From contig JAMDHS010000055.1 of the NCBI GenBank assembly GCA_029717555.1, positions 62,001 to 126,000 on the forward strand: a stretch of DNA of 64,000 bases, given 5' to 3'. Under the pieces are notes generated by a model. It searched no databases, was not told the origin of the DNA, and worked only from the letters and a program-made list of their open reading frames with translations. Below, in pieces: positions 23,201 to 35,500 of the stretch (its first letter is position 1; each line of letters begins with the position of its first letter). The position numbers were made by a program, and so were the translations under genes. This DNA comes from Peribolospora baueri. Lineage: Eukaryota > Basidiomycota > Peribolosporomycetes > Peribolosporales > Peribolosporaceae.

Positions 23201-23414
23201 GCGTCTGAGGAGCTGTGCCGCGCGGTGCGTCCACGTCGTCCTTTCCGTCTTGGCTCGTAACCTTTTCCGGGTCGCCGAGACTCGACGTGTGGGCACCGGC
23301 GGCGTCGGCATTGTTAGGCACGGATGGAGCGGCAGAGACGACTCGAGCGGCAGGGGCAAAGGCGCCAAGGGACTCCTTCTTCTCGAGTGCGGGAGAGCCG
23401 GGTGAGGAAGACAT
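20254..23414 (-). CDS. Major facilitator transporter, anion:cation symporter (allantoate permease-like) family
   Basis: Family members such as yeast Dal5 and Tna1 take up anionic nutrients (allantoate, nicotinate, dipeptides, biotin precursors) with protons at the plasma membrane. About fifteen exons encode roughly 550 residues. A disordered cytosolic leader of about 100 residues precedes KLRRKIDWRIPPLCAMVYF, the standard entry to helix 1, then CQFLDKTSLNYAS. Other hallmarks are GGFLVWEIPTNFI, a short ESCVAPIL exon, MWYRKQEQGTPEHSQASRIG, VLFLPDSPVRAKFLTEEER, a long cytosolic loop, ILGTPGGAIASVTTI, WNASNIAGYTKK and the late DAPTYIPGKI motif. The final exon (20254-20274) codes only FFKYTN and stop. 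Twelve hydrophobic segments fit. The substrate cannot be read from sequence. The acetate kinase and transporter genes converge with under 200 bp between stops; an acetate-related role would be guesswork. Confidence 0.88.
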
Positions 23415-25600
23415 GGTGGATAAAGGATCGGCTGCTAGTCCTGTTGAGACGTGAGGAACAATCTGAACTGCAACCACGCTGACGGCGAGTAGAGGTGGAG
23501 ATTGATCGGGCCTCAAGCTTTCCAGTTGCTGGGTAGCTGGACGGTGGGAAAAGGGGAAGGGTGAGCGAGGGGTGACACTGAGGTGGTGGGGACGGGTCGG
23601 ACGAGGAGGTCATATATGCTCGCTTCTGCCTCTCCACCCTGCTGGCTCGGTGTTCTTGTCAAGAGAAAGCAGAGCCTGGATGATGAGCAGCGAGCAAGCT
23701 CGGCTACGGTGTGGGGGGATTAAGAGTCGGACCGGTGGCGCCGCACGTCCTGCGCGCCATAGTGTACTGTGGTGCCCGAGTCGCTTTTTCGGATAACGAC
23801 GCGACCAAGGAACTGGAACGGAGGAAGATGCGTCGGGCGTCGCAGAAGACGAGATAAGCGACCCTTCCCTGGCGAGCGGAGATACGGTTCTGGCAATGTC
23901 AGCGCCTCCCCGCCAGCTTTCGACGCCCACCCTGCGTTGCTTGCGGGGAGTCGCACCGAGAAGTGATCACGCGCAAGGAAGGCAGCTTCGATACGCTTGT
24001 TTGAGACTTCATCGGCCAACAACGTACCTCACCATCCCTCCCCAGTTCCTAGACACTCTGCGCGATACCGATCATTACACTCAGGTAGAAGGCCGTATGT
24101 AATGCGAGCCCGTCCTTGTGGTGGCGATCCATGGGATGCAGAACTTGCTGGATCTATCGTATCCACTCTTATCTAATGGGTCGCCAGCCGTGGCTTGCGG
24201 CATGTGCCGTCACTGCTGCGGCAGCATATGCCCGATAATCCAGTGCGGGGAGGTGACAGGATAAAGTCACTCGGAGGGGGCCTAGCTAGATAGATGAAAC
24301 GGAAAGCAACTCCAGCAGCTTTGCTACCCGTAGTATCGCCATCATAAAAGGGATGTACAAGGCCCACCGGTTAGTAGGAGCTTACAGGACTTGGTTGTGT
24401 AGCGTAACCGACTGTTCGCTTTGTAGCCACACGTACAGTATATACATACGCACTTACATGCTCCACATCGCGCAACGCCAAACCTCCTCGCCGGCCGCGT
24501 CCCCTTCCTCCGGCTTCTACACCCTGCCGAGCTCGCAGCTCGTCGCCTTGCACCCGTCTCGGCAGAACGCCGCTCCGGCGACAGATAGGCTTGTCCCTGC
24601 GCTCTCCCGTCGGTCTTGATGAATTTGCACGTAGTCCGCTGAAACGACGCCAACATCTTCTCTCATTCCAACTTCCCTCCCCCGCGCTGCGCAAGAGGAG
24701 TACGGAAGTAGCTCGCCTATCGAGCGATCGCTGGGGTGATTCTTTCCGCCAGCGTTCGAGCCCAAAACTAAGCTCATGTATATTACGTCGACTCCTCTCT
24801 CTCCTTATCGGCCCTGGCGATGCGTAGGATAAGGAATCGCGCTTGGTGGCCTCGAATCGTTGTAAGTTGTGACGCCGCCATTCTACACTCTCGCATAGTT
24901 GGGCGCGAGCTTTGCACCCAACTCATGCCCATTTTCCTTTCTGTCCTCTTCACGTCCTTTTTCTGTGCCGTTATCGGCCTTCGTCCGCATGACAGCGAAG
25001 TACCAAATGGCGACCGACCTGAAACCCGTGGTCGTAGGCCGAGAGAAAGCGGGCGCACAGCTCCCTCCACGCATCTCAAGGTGGACTGACGAACCTGTAT
25101 AGCCTGTCCGCTAAGCCAACACCGTGTTTTCGGCTTTCCGACAAGGACGGAAAACGTCTGATGCTTCGATTGCGACCTCGCGTCCGTGACAACATTTCCT
25201 CGCCAGTTATCCGTCCCTTCCAACCACGATTTGCCGAGATAGAGTGCACTTGTGGAAAATAGTCGTCCACTCTATGCCTTGATGCTGCCCAACGCCGCTC
25301 ATGCCAGCGGCATCCGAATTGAGCCAGGTTTTTGCCATAAAGTCTGTGCATGCATACATGCAAATTGCAAAGTACGCTTTAGCAACCCGTCGAGCGCCGT
25401 TCCACCGATCAGCCAATTGGGCCGCAACCTCCTTCCAAGGTTGCTGAAGAGCCTAATATCTTGCTCCACTGTCCCTCAAACCCTGCAGGGTACAGCTTCG
25501 CTGAGGCACGTTTTCAGGTGGTTCGGTCCGCTTGTGCTTCGCTCTCGGCGTACTGAGCGAGACTCTTCACTCTTCAGGCCGTACGTTACGTACAGACCTG
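23415..25600. other. 2.2-kb region without a recognisable gene
   Basis: Several short open frames exist on both strands (for example around 24353-24694 and 24783-25223), but none shows family motifs, consistent splicing or a membrane pattern I trust. The part next to 23414 should be the transporter promoter and 5' UTR. No simple repeats, tRNA or transposon features were seen. A non-coding RNA or a poorly conserved gene cannot be excluded. Confidence 0.4.
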
Positions 25601-26041
25601 TCAAGAAGTAGCAAAGTACATGGCGCGACTGACGGCGCCGATGGGGAGGTCGTGAATCTCGTCGTCATACCCTTCTAACGACGGAGGGGCCTGATGAGAG
25701 AGGCTAGGAGGAGGGTAGGACCTTGACGGCGTCCGGAGGCAGGGCACGTTCGCATGCGAGTCGGTAATGGTTCGCAACGAGTCGAGAGGCGGAGTGCCAT
25801 AAAGAGCCAAGGAAATGTAGGCAAAGTATATGGTGAGAATAAGGACGAGAGACCAGGCTGGGATGAGGAGAGCCCACTCCCTGTCCGGGTACCACTCCAC
25901 GCCGAGCGCTACAAGCGTCTCGTCGGGCAGAGAGGCCCAGAGGACGTAGAGCACCGCGATGACCGTCACAGCGATGGAGCCTGCAAATCCGAATACCTCT
26001 CCAGCGTTGGGATAAGGCGTTGTGTTGCCATCGGTGGACAT
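25601..26041 (-). CDS. GPI19: PIG-P/Gpi19 subunit of the GPI-GlcNAc transferase complex
   Basis: PIG-P is a small ER membrane subunit of the complex that adds GlcNAc to phosphatidylinositol, the first step of GPI-anchor synthesis. One uninterrupted frame gives 146 residues, normal for the family. Two membrane helices are clear: GFAGSIAVTVIAVLYVLWAS and LLIPAWSLVLILTIYFAYIS. Around them are the family marks NAGEVFGF, WYPDREWA, TPPLDSLRTITD and, at the end, HDLPIGAVSRAMYF. The start was set at the first in-frame ATG; a longer frame upstream has only a TTG. A Ser/Pro-rich loop precedes the DLPIG motif. It shares a 505-bp divergent promoter with VPS13. Firm call. Confidence 0.9.
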   Translation of the reverse strand: MSTDGNTTPYPNAGEVFGFAGSIAVTVIAVLYVLWASLPDETLVALGVEWYPDREWALLIPAWSLVLILTIYFAYISLALYGTPPLDSLRTITDSHANVPCLRTPSRSYPPPSLSHQAPPSLEGYDDEIHDLPIGAVSRAMYFATS

Positions 26042-26546
26042 TGCTTCGATTGCGGAGGGAGAGGCCGTTGCGAACAAGTAGTGGCTGTCGGCGCCGATTG
26101 CGGTGCGAGAGGGCGACGGAGAGGAAAAGACGTGCGCGCGACTGCCGCCCAGAGCCCCTCAACTCCAAGACTCAGCAAAGTCTGGGGGCAGCAAGACCTG
26201 AGGTATAGTCCTGAAAGACCAATGTCAACGACCTTTGCCACGATCGTCGGTCGCTCAGCCAGTTTGCGTTCTCTAGCCCTGAAGTGAGAGAAACCTGGCC
26301 ACTAAGCCGTTGGGAAAACTATCACGTGATGCGGACGAATTTAATGATCGGTGGTTCTGATCGGTGACGCGGCTGTAATTACATGACACCATCACGACGC
26401 CCTCCCACACTTCGACTCGGCCAGACGTGTCGCGGCTACAGCATCATCTCGCCCTCCTTCTAAGGAGCTGATTGCTTGGAGTTGAAGAAGCAAGGAGTTT
26501 TACTAACGTTCCTTATTGACGGCGGCACAAGCCTGCCTTGCCCACC
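26042..26546. promoter_or_regulatory. Divergent promoter of PIG-P and VPS13 with a CACGTG palindrome
   Basis: This 505-bp stretch has no gene. At 26321-26330 it carries the perfect palindrome ATCACGTGAT with a CACGTG core, the site bound by fungal bHLH factors of the Cbf1 type. One copy in 500 bp could be chance, but it sits roughly midway between the two starts. The VPS13 5' UTR ends at the split start codon (26547-26548). Confidence 0.4.
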
Positions 26547-29500
26547 ATGTGAGTCCTCAATGCGGGCTGAGCGTGGACGATAGGGGTGTGTGACTTAACG
26601 ATACTAACTATGTCGGGCATGTCGCCGTTCGTATCGTTTCTTTCACCCAGGCTGGAGGGCGTGCTGGCTTCGGTGAGCGCGGAAATTATATTTGGCGCAT
26701 TTCATTTGAACTAACGCTAGTCGGTACTTGTCTCTTTCATTCCGCTGCCACTATCTTTCCATTCAGGTCCTCAACCGCTTCCTCTCGGCCTACGTCGAGA
26801 ACCTGAACCTCTCCCAGCTAAATGTTGGGATCTGGTCAGGCGACGTAAAGCTACGCAACCTGCGTTTGAAGAAAGAGGCGCTGGACAAGTTTCACTTGCC
26901 CATTGATGTCGCCGAAGGATATCTTGGCGAGCTCACGCTCAGCATCCCTTGGTCCAACCTCAAAGGAAGCCCCGTGCGCGTTCTCATCGACAACGTCTAC
27001 CTACTCGCCGTACCTAAAGGGAGCAATGCGGTGAATCTGAATGGATCTGTTGGAGGTGTCGGAATGGAGGACGAAGAGTGGGACGAGGAGGAAGAGCAGA
27101 GTAGGGAGTATCGCGCCAAGATGGAGAAGCTTGAGAACGCTGAGCTGCTGGCCAGCGCCGGAAAGGGCGGGCTCAGTGCAGGTGAGTGTAATCTTGAGGG
27201 CTGTGTTGGTTTGGTTGGACATTAAAGGCTGTCTTGCTGACGTCTGTTCGCCTTGGCTTTCCGATTGCTTTTCAGAGGAGGAATCCAAGAACCAGTCCTT
27301 CATATCCTCACTCGTCACAAAAATCATCGACAACGTCCAGATTACTGTGCGGAACATTCACTTGCGATATGAGGACAGGTTGAGCAACCCTCAGGTGAGT
27401 GAACCGGGTGCTTTTGTTAATAGTTTTGCTAGATAGTCCTGATTTTCTCGCTTTTTGACCCTCTTTCATCGTGCCAGCACCCGTTCTCTGCTGGTGTAAC
27501 GCTCGCCGAGTTTTCTGCCGTCTCGACGGACGCAGATTGGAACCCTACGTTTATTACTGACACCACGGAGACGATCCATAAGGTACGTGATGCTGACTAT
27601 ACTTGACTTACGCCGATTTGCTCACTGCCCAGAGCTGAGTCGTCGTTCCTCGTCCCTCAGCTGGCAAAACTTGAGTCACTGGCAGCGTATTGGGACACCG
27701 ATTCCGTCAGCCTCTCTGGCTACTCAATAGAAGAAGCCATTACCAAGTTCACCGAGTTGGTCAGTGGACGTACACACTTGTCAGATATTGTTGGATCGAG
27801 CACTTCAGTTCGCAAGACGCTGATGAAAACTCTTGTATGTGCGCGCACAGATTGCAAGAGGTGACCATCAGCCAAATCATCAGTTCATCCTGAGGCCTGT
27901 GACTGGTGTCGGTCGAGTGAGTGGAGCGCATCTAGACCGCAGGGGTGTCCTTGCGCCATTTAGACTCACTCTCCTCTCACTGCGAAATGGTTTCCTCAGT
28001 TGCACCTTCGGCACAAGATTGATTCGATAAAACCAAAGACCGATGTGCAGCTCCTGTTCGACGAGCTCGGCTTCGTGCTCGATGACGAGCAGTACCGCGA
28101 CGCCCTTTCCGTTGTCGATCTCTTCCACTTCTACCATCGACGAAACCAATATCGGAAGTTTCGCCCGACACGCGCGGAGCTGGAGGAGAATCGACCTGCG
28201 GCAATGTTCCGCTTCGCCGCCAAGGCGATTCTCAACGAGGTGCACGAAAAGCATCGCAAATGGAGCTGGGCGTACTTCGCAGAACGCCGCGACGACCGGA
28301 AGGCGTACGTAGAGGTGTTCAAGATGAAGCTGAGGGCCAACGAGGCCCACAATCAGCAGCAGGCTGGTGTGGAACCGGTAGCGAGCGACCACGACCCCCG
28401 ACTCAAGGAGCTGGAAATGAAGTTGAGCTTCCGTGATATCCGCTTCTATCGCTCCATCGCCCGCTCAGAGCTTCGCAAAGAGCGAGCAGCGTCTCGACAG
28501 AGCAAGACGGAGGATGCGAAGGAGGACCATCAGAAGCCGACTTCGTCGGGCGGTTGGCTCGGTTGGCTGTGGGGCAGCGGCGAAACAGATGGCGGGGAGA
28601 GCCAGGGCGATGGAGCCGAACAAAGTGGCGTGCTGAGCGATCAGCAGCGCAAGGAGCTTTACGACGCCATCGAGTGGGACGAGTCCGAGGCGATCGCTCA
28701 AGCGGTCGACCTCCCGCGAGATGCGCTAAAGCTTCGCCTGGGAGCCAAGCTCAACACTGGTAGCTTTGCACTGCGCTCCCACCAGACGGATTCGGACATT
28801 CTCTCTCTTGTGTTCGACGCCCTCTCAGGCGACGCTCTCCAGCGCACAGACAACCTCGAGGCGATGGTCAGTATAGGAGGACTGAGGGTGTACGACGGCG
28901 TGACGAAGAACACCCAGCACCCACAGATCGTGAGGGTGAAGGAAGAGGAGAGCAGCGTGGGCGGTCGAGAGAACACCCCGACCGAGGGTGAGCATGACGA
29001 GCGCGCTGCCGAGGAGGTTAAAAGGGAGAGCGATCCCGAAAAACCCTTCTTCCTTGTCAAGTTCGAGAAGAACCCGCTCGATAACAGGGCTGATAGCGCG
29101 CTCACAGTGAAGGTGAGGCATCTCATACGGTTTGAGGTCCAGCTTGGCTTTCCTGCGCAAATAGGTCGTTGACCATGGACTCCTCATCGTTTTCCCGCAA
29201 CCTCGAACAGATGCGACATACCGAAGTAATTTACCACCGCGGCTACGTCGAGGCGGTAATGCGCTTTTTCAAGCCTCCCCAAAGCGAGCTCGAGCTCATC
29301 GGCGCGCTCATCGACGTCGCCAGCGAGACGCTCGATGGCATGCGAAAGGAGACTAGGGCGGGATTGGAGAACGCGCTGCAGACTCATAAGACTATCGACT
29401 TGGAGGTCGATATCAAAGCGCCTATCATCATCGCGCCGGAGGAGTGAGTGATAATCGGTGTCTTGTCACCGGCAAATATATTGAGAAAGTTGACATTGCC

Positions 29501-32500
29501 CATCCTTCGTTCTCTCAAAGTGTTACCAAGCGGCGATGTCAACACATGGTGCTGGACGCTGGGCATATCGCTGTCAAGGTGAGCAGTCCTTCTCCGCCTC
29601 TCTTGTGTGCATTGTTGAACGACGGACTATACTGCTTTTGGCTCCTCAGAGCGACTTGGTCAACCAGTCGGAGATCAATACCATACGCTCCAAGCAGAAC
29701 CAGCAGTACAGCGAAGAGGACTATAAGCAGTTGGAGTCCCTCATGTACGACAAATTCTTTGTCCAACTCAAGTCCGCCCAGCTTGTCATGGGTAACGACC
29801 TCCAATCTTGTCTTGAGGGCCTCACATCCGACTCTACAGATCACGGTTTGCACTTGATTGAGCGCATCAACGTAGACTTCTTGCTTCAAAACTGTATCCT
29901 CCCAGAAGCGCCCAACCTGACCAAGTTCAAAGTGTCCGGCCACCTCCCGCACCTCCACGTCAATTTTTCTGATCGCAAGTACAAGACGCTCATGCGTATC
30001 ATCGATGTCGCGATACCGCATGTTGATGAGGCGCCTGGCGAAGGACACATCGTGACAGAGGCCAACCTTCGCAAGGGCAAAGGCGCTTTGGACCTAAATC
30101 GGGAGCGAAGGCAGCGTATCGCCGAGCAATTGAAGGGAGAGCCCGCTCTCGCTGTTGACACTAGCGATGCCGGCTCTGATGTAGGAGACGAGCCTGAAGA
30201 AGGAGCAAAGGACGATAGCTTTGTTGAAACGGCGAGTTCGAACGCCGATGTAAGTTGATTATCCAGCGATTCAGGCCGAAAAAGAGACTAACTTAATTGC
30301 CCGTTGACGTTTCCAGAAGGCGAACCTCAATCAGAAAACCTTCGAGCTCAATTTCACCGTCGACAAACTGCAAGCCTCCATATTTAAGTCTAGCTTTGAC
30401 TTCTCCAAACCCGACCGGCTGTTGGTGGACACTCTCTTGCAAGGATTCTTTCTCGACCTGGCAGTGTATCCCTTCCGTATGGAAGTGGACGTCCGTCTAC
30501 GGAGCCTTGTCGCTGAGGACAAGATGGTCGAACAAGACGTTGCGTTTCGTCACATTATCTCCTCCGACGAGACCGAGGCTTCGCGCATGGGTTCGCCTAA
30601 TGACCTCATTCGCGTGAAGTATTCGCGCGTCCAGACCGATCATCCCGAGTATATGTCCAAGTTCGAGGGCATAGATCAGAGCGTCGACGCCGCTTTCAGC
30701 ACCATCAACGTCATCATGACTCGCGTCAGCACCCTTATGCTGTTTGATTGGATCGTGACAACGTTTGTGCCGAACAACGAACCGCTAGAGGAAGGAGGCG
30801 GGGCCGATGCCCAGGACGAAGAGTCGACACATGAAGGACCTAGTAACAAGATCCAGGTCAAGGTGAAATTAACTGGGTAAGTTCAGCATCCCGCCTTGAA
30901 TGGGGCATGCTTAAGTGGCCAAGTCGGATCTGTACTCACGCTTCTCTGTCTCTTGTCATAGGATCAATCTCAAGCTCAATAACGACGGCATTCTACTAGC
31001 TACGCTGAGCTTGAACATGGCGGATGTGGCCGTCATGGTCAACGCGGGTAGGCTGCGTGTGGGTGGTCGGCTTGGTGACCTAAGTTTGATTGACAACCTG
31101 GAGAGGGCGCCCGAGTTCACTCAGATGCTCTCCATCCAAGGCGACGAGCTGGCCGATTTCTCATACGAGACTTTCGACGTGGCTGATGACCAGACCTATC
31201 CTGGATACGACTCGTCCTTGTGGTTGCGGAGCGGTTCTCTACGCTTCACATTTGTGGAGGACGCCATCCACGACATTATTCAGTTCTTCAGCAAGTTTGC
31301 AAGGATGAAGGCCCTCTATGATGCGGCCTCGGCTGCGGCCGCCAATAGGGCCTCTGGACTTCAGGATCGGGTGGACAAGATGCACTTCGACATCCTCGTC
31401 AAGACACCCATTGTTGTGCTGCCCCGCCAGGCTGGTTCTCGAGATGTCATTGAAGCTCACCTGGGAGAACTGTTCGCCAGGAACACGTTCCCTTCCCAGA
31501 ATGAGTTGGAAATTCTCACAAAAATCGAAGCCGGTCTTCGTCAAATCAGCCTCACTTCCAAGATGCAGGTCGGCTCAGAGTCCTATTCCCTCAAGATGAT
31601 TGACGATGTCAATGTGTCGGTGGACGTGACCCAGGCAACCCACGTTGGAAACGAGGACCCTTGGAATGAGGCAGACACTCAGGTGAGTTCAATCGGAACG
31701 TATCTTTTCACAAATTCACAAAGCTAAGGCTGACATCTTCGTTCTTCTTAAAGGTCACTGCCAGTATTTCTGACATCCACATGAAGCTGACAGAGCAGCA
31801 GTATGGGCTCTTGATTGGTCTGGCCCAGTCCATACCTCAGGCTTTTGTGATTGACACCGGTGACGATGACATCCAAGAAGCTCTTACTCCCGTGCAAATG
31901 TCTACTCCGGCCACACCAGTCGAAGGCAGCGAGAGTGTGCCTTCCGTTGATCTCCTTCCGGAACTCGGCAAGGTCGGACATGAGGACGATCGAGACGTGC
32001 CTCTTCGCACGGCCCTGACTCTACAGGTCCGGGTCGGAATGGTCGATCTCGAGCTCTTCACCGCGGCAGGGTTCGCTGAACAGAATCTGAGGCAGGCGAG
32101 CCTCGCCCGTTTTTCTATCAACGAAACCGGCGTTCGGTTCAAGATGTTGTCCGATTCGGCCATGGAGGCCGACATTGGTGTCAAGTCTTTTACCCTCACA
32201 GACACTCGCCCACATGTGGCGACGAAGTTCCGCGATATCATTCCGGCGGTCGACCACGGTGGCGATCAACTATCGGTCACCTATACCATGTCCGGAGGCT
32301 CGGAGAAGTCGGCGCTTGCATTGGTGACGGTGGACAGACCCAAAGTCATCTTCTCCCTCGACCCCTTGTTTGGCCTCCTCGAGTTCGCTATTAGCCCTTT
32401 TAAGTCCGGATCGCCCCAAAATGCCACCGACGAGGACGCTCAGAGAAACGCGGACGGAGACAAGGACGTCGACGATGCTGAAGATACCGGAGCGCCTGGG

Positions 32501-35500
32501 TTCGCCTTTCGAGTTAACGTCATCGGCCCAACCATCATCCTTCTCGCCCACCCCGACCGGTCTGACTCTGAAGCCATCGTACTGTCCATCAAGCAGGTGC
32601 TTATGTCCCAGCAGGGTATCATGGCGCTCAAGGTGGACCAGCTTGGCATGTTTCTGTGCCTCATGAATAAGCCCAAAGAGACGGTCCGGCTCTTGGACAA
32701 CATGGACTTCACCATGTCGCTCGATAGTCGAGCGACGCGCGAGCAGCACATCACGAGCATCGAGGTTGATGCGGACTCGATCGTCCTTAGGGCGTCCTAT
32801 CGGGATATTCTGCTGGTGAGTCAGGATTAAGGCGTCTGTCATTTCTTTGCGCTCCTCCTTGCTTACCTTTGGACGGTTCTTGTCTTCAAATCGGCGTTCA
32901 GATAAGCTCCATAGCCAACAAGGCGATCGAACTATCGTCCAAAACGAAGGACGAGAGCAGTAACGACGTCGTCAAGCCCCCTCGAGGTAATTGTGCTTCT
33001 TCGAGAGGTCTCATGGCCCCGACCGGACGAATCCCGGCAAGGCCCACTAGAAGTTCTTGGAAAAAGAGCGCCTCCAAGAGTTCGCGAGAACAAAGTCTGC
33101 CGAACGTACGCGAAGCGTCGGCCACCGGAGGGCCACTGGCCAAAGAGGTGGTAAGCGTCGATTGCTCTTTGGTTACGTCTCCCGGTCCTTTGCGTAGTTT
33201 TCGTGCTGACCTAGATTCGGTGCTTTTAAGATGAAAGCCCATTTAGGAGGTCTTCAGGTCATATTGATCGGCGACGTGCACGGCCTGCCTCTTCTGGACG
33301 CCAGCACACACGACGTGAAAGTTGAAGTAACGGACTGGTCGAAGAACGTGAGTAGTAGAAGTTGCGCCACGCTGAACATGGATCTAAAAAAAGTTTGACG
33401 CCTTTCCGAAATTGCAGATGCGCGTCGGTATCACCGCAGACGTTTTCCTGAACTACTTCAATCTGTCTCGGTCTCATTGGGAGCCAGTCGTCGATCCGTG
33501 GAACTTCAAGATCGAGATGGAGAAGAAAGCCGTCACCGGAACGACGGCCGTCACCTTTTCCTCTAGAAAACGCCTTGAACTCAACGTTACTTCCACACTT
33601 ATCGAGACGGGCCTCACATACGCCTCGCTGTTGAACAAGGAGAGCGAGGACTTCCAGGAGCGCAGTCGAGGGGAAGTGTCTCCTTTTCTTATCCGCAATC
33701 AAACAGGCTACGACATCAGCGTGTGGTCCGAGGGTGAGGAAGCCAAGCATCGACATAATAGCGTGCGGATTGAGAACGGTGGGGAGACTCCGTGGAGATT
33801 CAACGATTGGCATTCCATGCGAGAGGTGAGAAACATTGGCGCAATGTGCCTGCGTAAACTCGTCTCTAACGCAATGTGACTCGTTTACAGCACGCAATGT
33901 CGCATACGGCGCATTCGCTTAGCTTGCACATCGACGGCATGCCTTGGGAGCGTGTCAAGCACATATCGGTCGAGCGTGAGGGCGAGTACATCTTCAGCCT
34001 GCGCCCCAAAATCGATAATATCCTTCACAAGATTCTCTGTGAGGTCCGTCTACGCAAAGACGTCAAGGTCATCACATTCCGGTCGACTCTCAGGATTGAA
34101 AACCGCACGCTTGTTCCAATCGAAGCGGCTGTCCTTGACGAAAAGGGTAAGGTAAGCACGAATGTGCACAAGATCGGTAAGTACTCCCCAATCACTGTGG
34201 CCTCCACTCACAGTGTGGCAACTAATCCTCTCCACTTGTTCCCATCTCGTTAGCGCCCGGAGAGGACTTCCCGGTCCCAATCGAAACAGCATACCACGAT
34301 CGTGTGCGGTTACGACCTGACCGTGAGTTGCATCTGCATGGCAATATCCACCTAATGATGGTCTAAATCATATTGTTAACTTCCGCTCTCAATCTTGTCA
34401 TAGCCGGCTTCGGATACCTGTGGTCGACGCAAAGTCTCCATTGGCAAGATATGCTCAAGCAACGGACTCGCTCTCTTACATGTCAGTCAGACCAAGCAAA
34501 CGAAGCACCCTTCCGTTTCCAAGCGTTTGCTATCTTCGATGCAGCCGACCCGACCACCCGGTGAGTGGGGCGGAGTTTATAACGAGCCGAGTTTTATGAG
34601 ATTAGCTTCCTCATCCATTAACATTTTTCGACAATTGTAGAGCATATCCCAAGATGACGATACGGCTTCGAGCGCCCATTGAGCTCGAGAACCTGTTGCC
34701 ATATCCAATTCGATACCGCGTGTACGACAAGAACGAAAACCGCAACTGGTCGAGCTACATTCGAACTGGTGGCGTCTCCCCAGTGCACGTCACCGATCTG
34801 TCCCACTTGGTCCTCTGCAGCGTTGAGGTTCAGGATCAGAAAGGTGAGCAGTCAAATGGATCTGTTCCAGCAATTCCTTGCGTCATTCTTCTTACCCTTT
34901 CCGCCTGCAGCCTTTGGGCCGTCCGAGTTCGCCATTGTCAACAGTCAGGACGATGACTTCCCAGTTGAGAAGACACTTAAGCTCAAGGACACAGAGGACC
35001 GCGTGCTTGAGCTTCGAATTAACTATGTGTGAGTTGCCTCTTTTCTTGGGAAGGTGAATATGCATTGAAATTCCTTTCCCTGTTGCTCTGGAATGCAGCG
35101 AATACGCCGAATCCGGAGGAGCGTTCAAGGCGCAGATCTTCTCTCCCTACGTTTTCTACAATAAGACCGGGCTGGACTTCACTCTCAAGACGAAATCATT
35201 CATGAGCAGGGCCAACCTGGCGGCTGGCCAGGAAGCTCTCGGAGGTGAGTCTTGTTCTGCTCACGCGTGGATTAAATCTCTTTCTGCGACGGGAAAAAAT
35301 CATAGGTTGCTCATTTTTCGCTTCATTTTGTAGTCCCGCAACAGCGGAAAGAACCTGTGCCATTCATGTTCTCCCACAGGAGTCGAGACCGTCGCAACCG
35401 CTTTCTGCTGCGTATTGGTGACTCAGAGTGGTCCAAGGTGAGCTTTCAATTTATCTCCTGTGAAGTGCTAGAAAGTCTCAGTTGACCCACTTGTTCCACG

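Noticed and set aside
24342-25223. Several overlapping frames of 70-150 codons on both strands
   Set aside because: They overlap one another, have no motifs and no consistent splice sites. They look like random open frames in GC-rich DNA.
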